From Ilyomonas sp965199905 (GTDB lineage Bacteria > Bacteroidota > Bacteroidia > Chitinophagales > Chitinophagaceae): a stretch of 64,000 nucleotides of DNA. The notes beneath the pieces were generated by a model. The model was given only the letters and a program-made list of their open reading frames with translations. It did not search any database and had not been told where the DNA came from. Position 1 is the stretch's first letter, and each line of letters opens with the position of its first letter. Made by a program: the position numbers and the translations under genes. The stretch spans positions 4,402,001 to 4,466,000 of the forward strand of contig OZ241366.1 in assembly GCA_965199905.1 (NCBI GenBank), read 5' to 3'. Positions 52,868-61,346 of the stretch are shown here, piece by piece.

Positions 52868-53053
52868 ATGTTGAACTATAAAAAAATGCTGGCTCTGGGG
52901 ATCGTTGCTATGGCTATCCTGGCCGGACTTACAAAAATCAGGGCTAATCAACTGATCATAACCAGGTCGGTAAGTTGTGTTGAGTCATGCTCTTCTTTTG
53001 CAAAAGCAGACGACTTCAGCATTGTAAATATTTTGTCTGTAAAATTCAGGTAA
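52868..53053 (+). CDS. Small exported peptide of unknown function
   Basis: A 61-residue ORF. KMLALGIVAMAILAGLTKIR forms a signal-like helix (about 6-25), and the remaining 35 residues include CVESC (37-41). It lies between the divergent promoter region and macA, 42 bp before the MacA start, and is followed by no terminator, so it is probably the first gene of the efflux operon. No family recognised. It could be a regulatory peptide or a non-coding leader that is by chance open. Confidence 0.5.
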   Translation: MLNYKKMLALGIVAMAILAGLTKIRANQLIITRSVSCVESCSSFAKADDFSIVNILSVKFR

Positions 53054-53095
53054 GAAAAATAATCATCATCCTTAACCGGTAAAGACGTTTTAGAA

Positions 53096-54352
53096 ATGGA
53101 CAGAGTTATTCAAAAGAAAAAGTGGACGGCAAAAAAACTATTAGCCATCGCAGGTATTGCCGCACTTGTATTGCTGATTGCAGGCAGCTTTTACTTTACA
53201 TCAGGCGGCGCTAAACTGAACGTTGAAACAGACCGCATTACGATTAGTGAAGTTACCAAAGGGCCTTTCCAGGTAACGATCCCGGTAAATGGCGTTGTGA
53301 TGCCAATTTCAACCATATACTTAGATGCTATGGAAGGCGGGCGTGTAGAAGAAAAATATGTGGAAGACGGAACGGTGATGACGAAAGGTCAGCCGATTAT
53401 GCGCCTTTCCAATACCGACCTTGAACTTAATCTTGTGCAGCAAAAAACAGATGTTTATAACCTGCTTACACAGATGCAGATTGCCCGCAACAACGCGATG
53501 CAAAACACAACCACCAAGCTCACCCAAATGACGGATGTTGAGAATGAATTGAAAGAAGCAGAGCGTATTTACAATCTCGATAAAAAGCTGTACGAGCAAA
53601 AGGCAATCGGCTCGCAGGAATACCAGAAAGCAACCAATGATTATAATTACCAGGTAGCCAAAGTGAAGCTTAGCCAGCAATTACTTAACCAGGACAGCGC
53701 TTCTACCAAGCAGCAGGTTTCGCAGGCAGAGCAGTTGTATCAAGGCTCGCAGGGCGCACTGTCTGTTATGAATCGAAAGGTTGGTGATTTGATTGTTCGC
53801 GCGCCGGTAGATGGACAACTGACTTCATTGGATGCTGAAATTGGACAAAATAAAAACAAAGGCGAGCGCCTGGGGCAGATCGATGTATTGAGTGGCTTTA
53901 AAGTGCGTGCCGATATTGATGAGCATTATATTTCGCAGGTATATAATGGCTTGAAGGGAACGTTTTCTTTTGCCAACAAAGAATATACACTTGTCATCAA
54001 AAAAGTGTACACACAGGTTACCAATAGCCGGTTTCAGGTAGATATGGCATTTGAAGGCGAAGTGCCGCAGGGCATTCGCCGCGGTCAGACTTTGCAACTT
54101 TTATTGGCTCTCAGCGACGAAACACAAGCTGTATTGGTTCCGAAAGGTGGCTTCTACCAGCAAACTGGTGGCAACTGGATTTTTAAAGTAGATGCGAATG
54201 GTAAAATGGCAGTACGGAAAGACATTCAGTTGGGAAGGCAGAATACTGATTACTATGAAGTGCTTGGCGGCTTGCAGCCTGGCGATAAAGTGATAACCAG
54301 CAGTTATGATAATTATGATAAAATGCAGGAGTTGATTTTGGATAAAAAATAA
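53096..54352 (+). CDS. MacA/HlyD-type periplasmic adaptor subunit
   Basis: A 418-residue membrane-fusion protein with one N-terminal helix (about 16-34, LAIAGIAALVLLIAGSFYF). It has a lipoyl half-motif (VEEKYVEDGTVMTKGQPIMR, near 80-99), a long coiled-coil hairpin (about 105-230) and a second lipoyl half (DLIVRAPVDGQL), then a beta-barrel domain. It should link the ABC ATPase and permease encoded next to an outer membrane channel; no TolC gene is in the window. Confidence 0.92.
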   Translation: MDRVIQKKKWTAKKLLAIAGIAALVLLIAGSFYFTSGGAKLNVETDRITISEVTKGPFQVTIPVNGVVMPISTIYLDAMEGGRVEEKYVEDGTVMTKGQPIMRLSNTDLELNLVQQKTDVYNLLTQMQIARNNAMQNTTTKLTQMTDVENELKEAERIYNLDKKLYEQKAIGSQEYQKATNDYNYQVAKVKLSQQLLNQDSASTKQQVSQAEQLYQGSQGALSVMNRKVGDLIVRAPVDGQLTSLDAEIGQNKNKGERLGQIDVLSGFKVRADIDEHYISQVYNGLKGTFSFANKEYTLVIKKVYTQVTNSRFQVDMAFEGEVPQGIRRGQTLQLLLALSDETQAVLVPKGGFYQQTGGNWIFKVDANGKMAVRKDIQLGRQNTDYYEVLGGLQPGDKVITSSYDNYDKMQELILDKK

Positions 54353-54390
54353 AACTAACAATAACCAAATACAAATAAACACTCATTGCC

Positions 54391-55068
54391 ATGATAAAGA
54401 TTACCGAATTAGAGAAAGTATACCGGACGGAAGAAGTAGAAACCGTTGCCCTTAACAAACTAACGATTGAAGTACGCGAAGGTGAATTTGTCGCCATCAT
54501 GGGACCATCCGGATGTGGCAAATCAACCTTATTAAATATACTCGGCTTGCTTGACGATCCTGACAAAGGAAGCTTTGTTTTCAATGGCATTGAAGTGGCG
54601 CATTTTAATGAGCGCAAGCGCGCCGATTTGCGCAAGCATAATATTGGTTTTGTATTTCAAAGCTTTAACCTGATTGATGAACTAACCGTTTACGAAAACG
54701 TAGAACTGCCTTTAATTTATACAGGCGTAAAACCAGCCGAGCGTAAAGAGCGCGTTGAAAAAGTGCTTGATAAAGTACAGATCATGCATCGCCGAAACCA
54801 TTATCCACAGCAACTTTCCGGCGGTCAGCAGCAGCGTGTGGCGGTGGCTCGTGCGGTGGTAAATCATCCAAAATTAATATTAGCCGATGAACCTACCGGC
54901 AACCTCGACAGTAACAATGGTAATGAAGTGATGGAACTGCTTACGGAACTGAATGAACAAGGTACAACTATCATTATGGTAACGCACAGTGAGCATGACG
55001 CACGCTATAGTCATCGCATTATCCGTATGCTGGACGGACAGACGGTTACGCAAAATATATTGGTGTAA
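54391..55068 (+). CDS. MacB/LolD-type ABC transporter ATPase
   Basis: A 225-residue ATP-binding subunit: Walker A GPSGCGKST (38-46), Q-loop FVFQSFNLID, signature LSGGQQQ (142-148), Walker B with DEP (166-168), and H-loop VTHSEHDA. PTGNLDS is typical of the LolD/MacB/FtsE group. It starts 38 bp after the adaptor gene and powers the FtsX-type permease downstream. Confidence 0.95.
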   Translation: MIKITELEKVYRTEEVETVALNKLTIEVREGEFVAIMGPSGCGKSTLLNILGLLDDPDKGSFVFNGIEVAHFNERKRADLRKHNIGFVFQSFNLIDELTVYENVELPLIYTGVKPAERKERVEKVLDKVQIMHRRNHYPQQLSGGQQQRVAVARAVVNHPKLILADEPTGNLDSNNGNEVMELLTELNEQGTTIIMVTHSEHDARYSHRIIRMLDGQTVTQNILV

Positions 55069-55118
55069 ATGCGTAATGTATTTGGAAGACTAAAAGTTCA
55101 GTAATTGTTTTCATTCTT

Positions 55119-55148
55119 ATAATCGTATCGTAAACGCTACGAGATTAT
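55119..55148. other. Imperfect hairpin in the gap between ATPase and permease genes
   Basis: ATAATC-gta-TCGTA pairs with TACGA-GATTAT around AACGC: an 11-bp stem with a 3-nt bulge. It is in the 150-bp gap before the permease gene, and could be a processing or attenuation site. No T-run follows. Confidence 0.3.
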
Positions 55149-55218
55149 CATATACTCAATCCTGTATCCAAACAATCATAGCTAAGACTTTCTGTTATTC
55201 AATAACAAATGGTTCCCT

Positions 55219-57654
55219 ATGCTTACAAGTTATATAACGATTGCACTACGCAACTTCTGGAGAGACAGGAAGTATGCACTTGTCAACTTAATTGGCTTGG
55301 CGGTTGGCTTTGCCTGCGTACTGATGATTGTTGCGTATGTACGTTTTGAATTATCGTTTGATACTACCTATTCCAATGCCGAGCATGTTTATCGCATTGT
55401 GGGTGTTAAAGAAGTCGGCGATACAAAAACAGAATCTGTTGGTGTGCCTGAGCCAATGGGAAAAACATTGTCAGCCGAGTATCCGGAAGTATCCTCTTTT
55501 ACCTCATTAAATAAAGGCGTATTAGAAGTTGCCGGTAAAAACGATGAACCGGTAACACTACAAGCTGTGATAACGGACAGCAATTTTTTCAAAGTATTCA
55601 ATCTTCCCCTTTTATATGGCAATGCGGCATCGGTATTTGAGACAAAGAATGTAGTTGTCATTTCTGCCAGTATAGCGCAAAAATTATTTCCGGGAAAAAA
55701 TCCGGTTGGTCTGCCTTTGACAGACATTGCAAAGCAAGTATATATTGTTGTTGGCGTTATAAAAGATCTTCCTGCTAATCTTCATTTTTCCGCAGATGTG
55801 ATTTTCCCAACGGATATTACTAATGAAACTTTAAGTTACAAGGCCTGGCGTAATTCTCAGCAATACATCCTGCTTGGGCAAGGTGCATCCGTAACACAGT
55901 TACAAAATAAGCTGAAACCCTTTTACACTAAATACAATTTCGGCACTGATAAAACACTTCGCTTTCAGCCGGTTCAGTCCATTCATTTGCATTCCAATAT
56001 TCCTGATGAACAGTTTGCCAACAGTGATATTCGGTATGTTTATATTTTCTCCTCTATTGCTCTGCTGATTTTATTTATTGCCTGTGTCAATTACATTAAT
56101 CTCACCACTGCACGTTCTTTACAACGAACCAAAGAAGTCGGTGTACGAAAAGTAATGGGTGCCGGAAAAGGTCAGTTGGCATGGCAGTTTTTAACAGAAT
56201 CGTTTTTGTTCTTTGTTATCACTTTGCCGGTAAGTAGCTTATTGGCAACATTGTGCTTTCCTTATTTTACACAGTTGCTGAATGTGCCGTTAAATACGGT
56301 TGGCTTGCTATCTGCTCAAACAATTGGCATTGTACTTCTTATCAGTATTCTGGCCGGCGCAGCATCCGGTTTATATCCCGCTTTATTTTTATCCAGATTG
56401 CAGCCTGCCAAAGTTTTAAAAGGCTGGAAAAGCCCGCTGAACCTGGGTTTGCGCAAAGGCTTGATTGTATTTCAATTCTCTATTTCTATTATTTTGATTA
56501 TTGCTACTATCGTAATACAAATGCAGCTGAACTTCATCAACAACCTGAACTTAGGTTTTAATAGAGAGCATTTGATTGTATTGCCTAATGCATATATCGA
56601 CCAGACAGAATCTGGTTTAAAAGCTTTTAAGGAAACTCTTCTTTCTTATAAAAATATTACCAATGTATCACGTGGTTCGGTAAATATCGGAGATGGCTAT
56701 GGATCAGGCACCAGCAGCATGACAACACCTGGCGACAACACCAAAGAATGGAATTTTGCCTTTATAGATGCTGATTTTGATTTTATAAAAACAATGCAGA
56801 TTCCTATCCTTGAAGGTAGAAATTTTTCGGCTGATTATGCGGCTGACAGAGGTGATCTGCTGAACAAAATGTATGATTCAATTCAGAAGAAAAACGGTAA
56901 AGTTTCATCCGACGAAGAAACAGGTTTACAGAGTTTACGATCCATGATTATCACCAGCAAAACGGCAGAACTGATCAATTTAAAACAACCCTATGCTGGA
57001 CAAATTATAAAGCTGGGCGCCTTGCAGGGAACTGTGATTGGGGTAATCGATGATTTCAAGGGCTTGTCTTTAAAGCAAAAAAATCCTGCGATTGTATTGT
57101 ACGCATTTCCCAATGGAGGAGTCAATACATTTATCCGCATTCGCCCAGATAATATGCAACAAACAATAGCTTATATACAAAAGGTCTGGAAGCAATTTAT
57201 TCCCGGGCAAAGCTTTCAGTTTTCGTTTGTAGATGAGCAGGTGCAAAGGCTTTACGATTCTGAGCAACGCTTAGCTAAGTTCTTCGGCATCTTTGCGCTG
57301 TTGGGTATTGGTATTGCTTGTCTTGGTCTGTTTAGTTTGGTTGCCTTAATTGTTCAGCAGCGAACCAAGGAGATTGGCATTCGTAAAGTGCTTGGCGCGG
57401 GCGTAAGTAATATTGTACAACTGTTATCATCCGATTTTATAAAGCTTCTTATCGTCAGCATTGTCATTGCTTCGCCCATTGCCTGGTGGGCTATGAATAA
57501 ATGGTTGCAGGATTATGAAAGCCGCATTGAGATAAGCTGGTGGATGTTTGCTGTAGCAGGCGCTTCAGCCATTGTTATTGCCTTGGCAACGGTAAGCTTT
57601 CAAGCCATTAAAGCTGCTTTAACGAACCCGGTGAAAAGCTTGCGGACAGAGTAG
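55219..57654 (+). CDS. FtsX-like ABC transporter permease (MacB type)
   Basis: An 811-residue permease formed of two repeated halves. Each half has a MacB-type periplasmic core domain and an FtsX domain. Helices are near 21-43, then three near 280-390 (ending before LRKGLIVFQFSISIILIIAT, which begins the second half), and three at the C-terminus. The recurring RTKEVGVRKVMGAG and RTKEIGIRKVLGAG segments mark the two FtsX domains. Such large permeases are common in Bacteroidota with a separate ATPase. Substrate unknown: peptide, antibiotic or lipoprotein. Confidence 0.92.
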   Translation: MLTSYITIALRNFWRDRKYALVNLIGLAVGFACVLMIVAYVRFELSFDTTYSNAEHVYRIVGVKEVGDTKTESVGVPEPMGKTLSAEYPEVSSFTSLNKGVLEVAGKNDEPVTLQAVITDSNFFKVFNLPLLYGNAASVFETKNVVVISASIAQKLFPGKNPVGLPLTDIAKQVYIVVGVIKDLPANLHFSADVIFPTDITNETLSYKAWRNSQQYILLGQGASVTQLQNKLKPFYTKYNFGTDKTLRFQPVQSIHLHSNIPDEQFANSDIRYVYIFSSIALLILFIACVNYINLTTARSLQRTKEVGVRKVMGAGKGQLAWQFLTESFLFFVITLPVSSLLATLCFPYFTQLLNVPLNTVGLLSAQTIGIVLLISILAGAASGLYPALFLSRLQPAKVLKGWKSPLNLGLRKGLIVFQFSISIILIIATIVIQMQLNFINNLNLGFNREHLIVLPNAYIDQTESGLKAFKETLLSYKNITNVSRGSVNIGDGYGSGTSSMTTPGDNTKEWNFAFIDADFDFIKTMQIPILEGRNFSADYAADRGDLLNKMYDSIQKKNGKVSSDEETGLQSLRSMIITSKTAELINLKQPYAGQIIKLGALQGTVIGVIDDFKGLSLKQKNPAIVLYAFPNGGVNTFIRIRPDNMQQTIAYIQKVWKQFIPGQSFQFSFVDEQVQRLYDSEQRLAKFFGIFALLGIGIACLGLFSLVALIVQQRTKEIGIRKVLGAGVSNIVQLLSSDFIKLLIVSIVIASPIAWWAMNKWLQDYESRIEISWWMFAVAGASAIVIALATVSFQAIKAALTNPVKSLRTE

Positions 57655-57665
57655 GATCCGGGTTA

Positions 57666-58670
57666 TTATTTATTATAATTCTTCCGGTTATTCATCCACC
57701 ACAAACCCGCTGTAACGCCGGCAAACAATAAACCTGCAACGGCTAATCTTTTGGTGCGAATGTCCGCATCTGCATGCGAGTTCCAGCCACCGTATATGCT
57801 CGTTCCATATTCTACCGGCTCAAATACATTGCCTGTGGTAGGAATGGCTTCTTCAGCTTCGTTGAAATACGATTTCATAAACAAAGCCGTGAAGTTTCGC
57901 GACAATTTAGGCGATACAAAATGCGCAAGGCGTAACAAGCTTGCCACGCTTCCTATCATCATTCCATCTTTTGGTTGTAGCGCCATTTGTACCATTGCGT
58001 TTGCCACTTTTTGCGGGTCGTAAACCGGTGGTGCAGGCTTTAAAACAACACCCGTAAAGTTGCCCGCATGTTGCGTGCCCGGCGTATCTAAAAAAGCAGG
58101 AAACAAATCGCAGATGCGGATGTTTTTATACATCGATAATTCGCCGCGCAACGCTTCTGAAAAACCGCGGATGCCATACTTGCTTGCTGAGTAACCAACA
58201 CCGAACGGAACCGGCAGAAAGCCGCCAATCGATATGTTATTTATCAAAGTGCCATAGCCTTGTTTCTTAAAATACGGCATTGCCGCATGCGCGCCATGCA
58301 CATAACCAATCAGGTTGGTTTCTATCACCTGCGTATGCACCTGCACGGGAGTTTTATCAAAATCACCGGCCGCCAGCACCGCGGCATTATTTATCCAGAC
58401 ATCAATTTTTCCACCTTGCTCAGCCGCTGCTTGTGCCAGCTTTTTTACATCGTTTGCATTCGTTACATCGGTAGCTACGGCAATGGCATCGGCGCCCCAC
58501 TCCCTGCACTCTTCAGCGGCTTCATACAAAGCTTTTTCGCCGCGTGCGGCTAATATTAGTGTGGCTTTATGCTTGGCAAATGCAATGGCAGCCGCGCGCC
58601 CCACACCGCTGGAAGCGCCTGTGATGACGATGGTTTTGTTTTGTAATGATGAAAAATCTGTCGCCCGCAT
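57666..58670 (-). CDS. Short-chain dehydrogenase/reductase with C-terminal membrane helix
   Basis: A 334-residue SDR. The dinucleotide loop is TGASSGVG (17-24), followed by NNAA (94-97). The catalytic residues are Ser147, Tyr160 and Lys164 in YSASK, so it is probably active. Residues of about 250-310 are an extension, and the last 25 residues hold a helix (VAGLLFAGVTAGLWWM) before a basic tail, which would anchor it to the membrane. Substrate unknown. Convergent with the permease gene, 11 bp between stops. Confidence 0.88.
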   Translation of the reverse strand: MRATDFSSLQNKTIVITGASSGVGRAAAIAFAKHKATLILAARGEKALYEAAEECREWGADAIAVATDVTNANDVKKLAQAAAEQGGKIDVWINNAAVLAAGDFDKTPVQVHTQVIETNLIGYVHGAHAAMPYFKKQGYGTLINNISIGGFLPVPFGVGYSASKYGIRGFSEALRGELSMYKNIRICDLFPAFLDTPGTQHAGNFTGVVLKPAPPVYDPQKVANAMVQMALQPKDGMMIGSVASLLRLAHFVSPKLSRNFTALFMKSYFNEAEEAIPTTGNVFEPVEYGTSIYGGWNSHADADIRTKRLAVAGLLFAGVTAGLWWMNNRKNYNK

Positions 58671-58771
58671 ACACGTAAATTAAGATTGGTGTCAAAGCAA
58701 TAGTTACGCCACAGCCAAGTTTTGCAAAAGGTTCATACCTTATTTTTACAAACAGGAAACACAGATTGTTT

Positions 58772-59257
58772 ATGATGAAATCCCTTTGCTTGTTAGCCCT
58801 GTTATGTTTCTTACATGCCTGTAAACCGGATACGCCTACAGCCACAGACAGCAACGAAACTAAAACAGTGATTACCCACGATACCATACCGGAAACGCGT
58901 GACAGCGTAAGTAAAAAACCGGTGGCTTCTTATACTTCAACAAAAGGGGAGAAGCTAAAAGTAGATGTGTACCAAACCAAACAGACCTTCCGGTTTGTTA
59001 TGCAGATGAAGTATAAGTTTCTGGATGAGCCCGACACGCTTCGCATTCCCAATATTGGTATTCGCCCGACGATTGTTATAAAAGGTGGCGATGATAAACA
59101 ATCATGCACCATTGGATTTTTAGATAAGGAAGGAACTTTTAAAGAATATAAATTAGTAACGGTAAAAACCGGCAACCTGCAGGTGAAAGTAATCAGGCAA
59201 TACGTTACCAGGCATTATAAAACCGTGTACAACGATACCTTACCGGCGCAGAAATAA
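58772..59257 (+). CDS. Hypothetical lipoprotein
   Basis: About 161 residues. The ATG pair at 58772/58775 is preferred to a TTG upstream. Lipobox CFLHAC (Cys17), then a Thr/Asp-rich linker (about 20-55), then a single beta-rich domain with YQTKQTFRFVMQMKYKFL and IRPTIVIKGGDDKQS. No family recognised. The divergent SDR gene starts 101 bp upstream. Confidence 0.7.
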   Translation: MMKSLCLLALLCFLHACKPDTPTATDSNETKTVITHDTIPETRDSVSKKPVASYTSTKGEKLKVDVYQTKQTFRFVMQMKYKFLDEPDTLRIPNIGIRPTIVIKGGDDKQSCTIGFLDKEGTFKEYKLVTVKTGNLQVKVIRQYVTRHYKTVYNDTLPAQK

Positions 59258-59419
59258 GAAATGAAAGCAAGCCTTTTTCTGATTCTCCTTTTCATACGGT
59301 AATTTTCAAAACGGTTTTTGCATGGCTTGAGATAATTAGCTGCAAGTATTACTGAGGTTGACTTTGCAGCTTTGGTATATGCGTTGAAAAATGAGCGGTA
59401 TAAAATCTAATATTGCTTT

Positions 59420-59800
59420 ATGAGCAAACTGTTTCTACATAGTATGGCTGCCTTCCGTTTTGTTTCGCTTCGCAAAGAATCTTTAACGCCCCTTCGGGAA
59501 TACATGGCGCCTTTGCCGGATTATATGGTTTGGTAGATGGAAAAGGAAGGTGTTGGCTGTCGTTTTATTTGTCTTTTTCTATCGGTTTGTGTCCTCATAA
59601 ACCGAAATGATCAACTGCTATTCAGGTCGGTGGGAACACTGACCTGTAAAAAAATCGGAAGTGATTATTATACCTGCCGGTACTACGCGTGAATGCTCGC
59701 GCAGGCTGGCAACGGCATAAAAGTGTGGGTGATGGCGCTGGCGCAAAACAGTGCTGGTAAAAGTGCTTTTAGCCGCGCTGTAAGCATTGGCATTGCATAA
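59420..59800 (+). pseudogene. Broken reading frame, possible remnant of a fibronectin-like protein
   Basis: One frame is open across 59420-59800 except for TAG at 59534-59536 and TGA at 59690-59692, each followed at once by ATG. The three pieces have 38, 51 and 35 residues. The last (VWVMALAQNSAGKSAFSRAV) resembles the end of a fibronectin type III module. The middle piece has a hydrophobic run (ICLFLSVCVLI). It fits a decayed gene, but chance cannot be excluded. The rest of the 638-bp gap 59258-59895 has a hairpin at 59623-59646 and a terminator at 59822. Confidence 0.35.
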
Positions 59801-59821
59801 GTAGGAAGCTATTTTATTATA

Positions 59822-59848
59822 AAAAAAGACGCAGCTTAATAGAAAGTT
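59822..59848. terminator. Bidirectional terminator next to nhaA
   Basis: AAAAAAGACGCA pairs with TGCGTCTTTTTT over 12 bp, with T-run on either strand, though the loop is very short. It lies 48 bp beyond the stop of the minus-strand nhaA and after the decayed frame on the plus strand. Confidence 0.75.
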
Positions 59849-59895
59849 GCGTCTTTTTTATGATATTGACTAAAATGCTATGGTAAAAAAACAGC

Positions 59896-61149
59896 TTACC
59901 CAATGGCTACATCAGCCTGAAACTGCTTTGGCTCAGCGCGAATGGTATCTGCTTCAACCGATGACGCTGCGGCAACGCCTTTTACAGACAATAAATAAAA
60001 GTAACCGATGATGCCGGAACCGATAGAGCCTGTTATAATGGCTACCTTGGAAACAACCAGCAGTCCGGGCAGGTTGTATGCCAGCGAGGAAGTGAAAATA
60101 GACATGGTAAAACCAATGCCACCTAGCATGCCAATGCCTAATAATTGTTTGTAGGAAGAATGTCCCGGCATATCGGCAATGCCTGTTTTAGAGGCAATGA
60201 AAGAAAAGAGGAAAATACCAACCGGTTTGCCAATGATAAGCCCGAGCATAATGCCGTAAGCAACAGAGCTGGTGTACACGCCGGAGAAAGACGACGGCAA
60301 CAGGATAGCGGTATTTGCCAGGGCAAATAAAGGCATGATGAAAAAGTTGACCGGCTTGTGCAGCAGGTGTTCCACTTTTGCCAGTTTATCGAGCGGCATG
60401 CTGAACGCCATCACCACACCGGCAATGGTGGCATGGATGCCGGAGTTGAACAGGCAATACCACATCAGCACGGCAGGAACCAAATATAACAATGTGTTCT
60501 TTGGTTTTAGTTTATTTAAACCCATCACTATAAAGAAACACAGCAGCGCACCGCCGAGATACAGGAAATTCAGCGTGGAAGAATAGAAAATAGCTATGGT
60601 AACAACGGCACCTAAATCGTCAATAATAGCGAGCGCAGCAAGGAATATCTTTAACTGCACCGGCACCTTTTTGCCCAGCAGCGAAACGATGGCTAACGAA
60701 AACGCAATATCTGTAGCCATTGGGATGCCCCAGCCGTGGCGAAATTCGGTGCTACCGTTAAAGAACCAGAAAATAATAGCCGGACAAACCATACCACCAA
60801 CTGCAGCCATAATAGGAAGCAATGATTTTTTAACGGACGATAGTTCGCCGGTCATTAGTTCGCGCTTGATTTCCATGCCCACAAAGAAGAAAAAGAACGC
60901 CATCAGCACATCATTCACCCAGGTAAGCGGATTTTCGGGAAGGTTCAAAAAGGAAACCCGCATATCTTTTGCCCAAAAATTAGTATATGCTTCTTGCAGA
61001 GAAGATGTATTCGCAATCACCAGGGAAGCTACCGTGCACAAAATCAAAAGAATACCACCGGCGCGGCTGTCATTAAAAAAATCTTTTAGAGGCGAAAAAA
61101 TCTTTAAAACCGGTTTTTTGGCTGCTAAAGTGGTGTTTGATGTATTCAT
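59896..61149 (-). CDS. nhaA: Na+/H+ antiporter NhaA
   Basis: A 417-residue inner membrane antiporter with about 12 helices that exchanges two protons for one sodium ion. The start at 61149 (MNTSNTTLAAKK) is an ATG; a TTG upstream is less likely. Family segments: FFNDSRAGGILLILC near the N-terminus, MAFFFFFVGMEIKRE, GWGIPMATDIAFSLA and the ion-binding Asp pair in LAIIDDLGAVV. It probably takes part in pH and sodium homeostasis. Stand-alone gene. Confidence 0.96.
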   Translation of the reverse strand: MNTSNTTLAAKKPVLKIFSPLKDFFNDSRAGGILLILCTVASLVIANTSSLQEAYTNFWAKDMRVSFLNLPENPLTWVNDVLMAFFFFFVGMEIKRELMTGELSSVKKSLLPIMAAVGGMVCPAIIFWFFNGSTEFRHGWGIPMATDIAFSLAIVSLLGKKVPVQLKIFLAALAIIDDLGAVVTIAIFYSSTLNFLYLGGALLCFFIVMGLNKLKPKNTLLYLVPAVLMWYCLFNSGIHATIAGVVMAFSMPLDKLAKVEHLLHKPVNFFIMPLFALANTAILLPSSFSGVYTSSVAYGIMLGLIIGKPVGIFLFSFIASKTGIADMPGHSSYKQLLGIGMLGGIGFTMSIFTSSLAYNLPGLLVVSKVAIITGSIGSGIIGYFYLLSVKGVAAASSVEADTIRAEPKQFQADVAIG

Positions 61150-61296
61150 ATCGATTGCTTGAGAGGAGGGAATAAACAGATACAACTAAGTTATATCTGA
61201 GTAATTACTTCCAAAACTAATAAAATCAAACAAGACCTGATTAATATGGGACATTTATTTTTAGATATAAGTAAAATTGAAGGTTTAAAAATAAAA

Positions 61297-61326
61297 AAAG
61301 CTGCTTTGCCAAAGCAAAACAGCTTT
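61297..61326 (-). terminator. Terminator after the ammonium transporter gene
   Basis: Read on the minus strand: AAAGCTG pairs with CAGCTTT, with inner pairing of GCTTTG and CAAAGC, followed by a run of seven T. It begins about 20 bp after the amt stop. Confidence 0.8.
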
Positions 61327-61346
61327 CAAAACAAAAATGTAAGAAA

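Noticed and set aside
60596..61162. 188-codon open frame antisense to nhaA
   Set aside because: Fully within the NhaA gene, which has all conserved segments; the antisense product has no domain.
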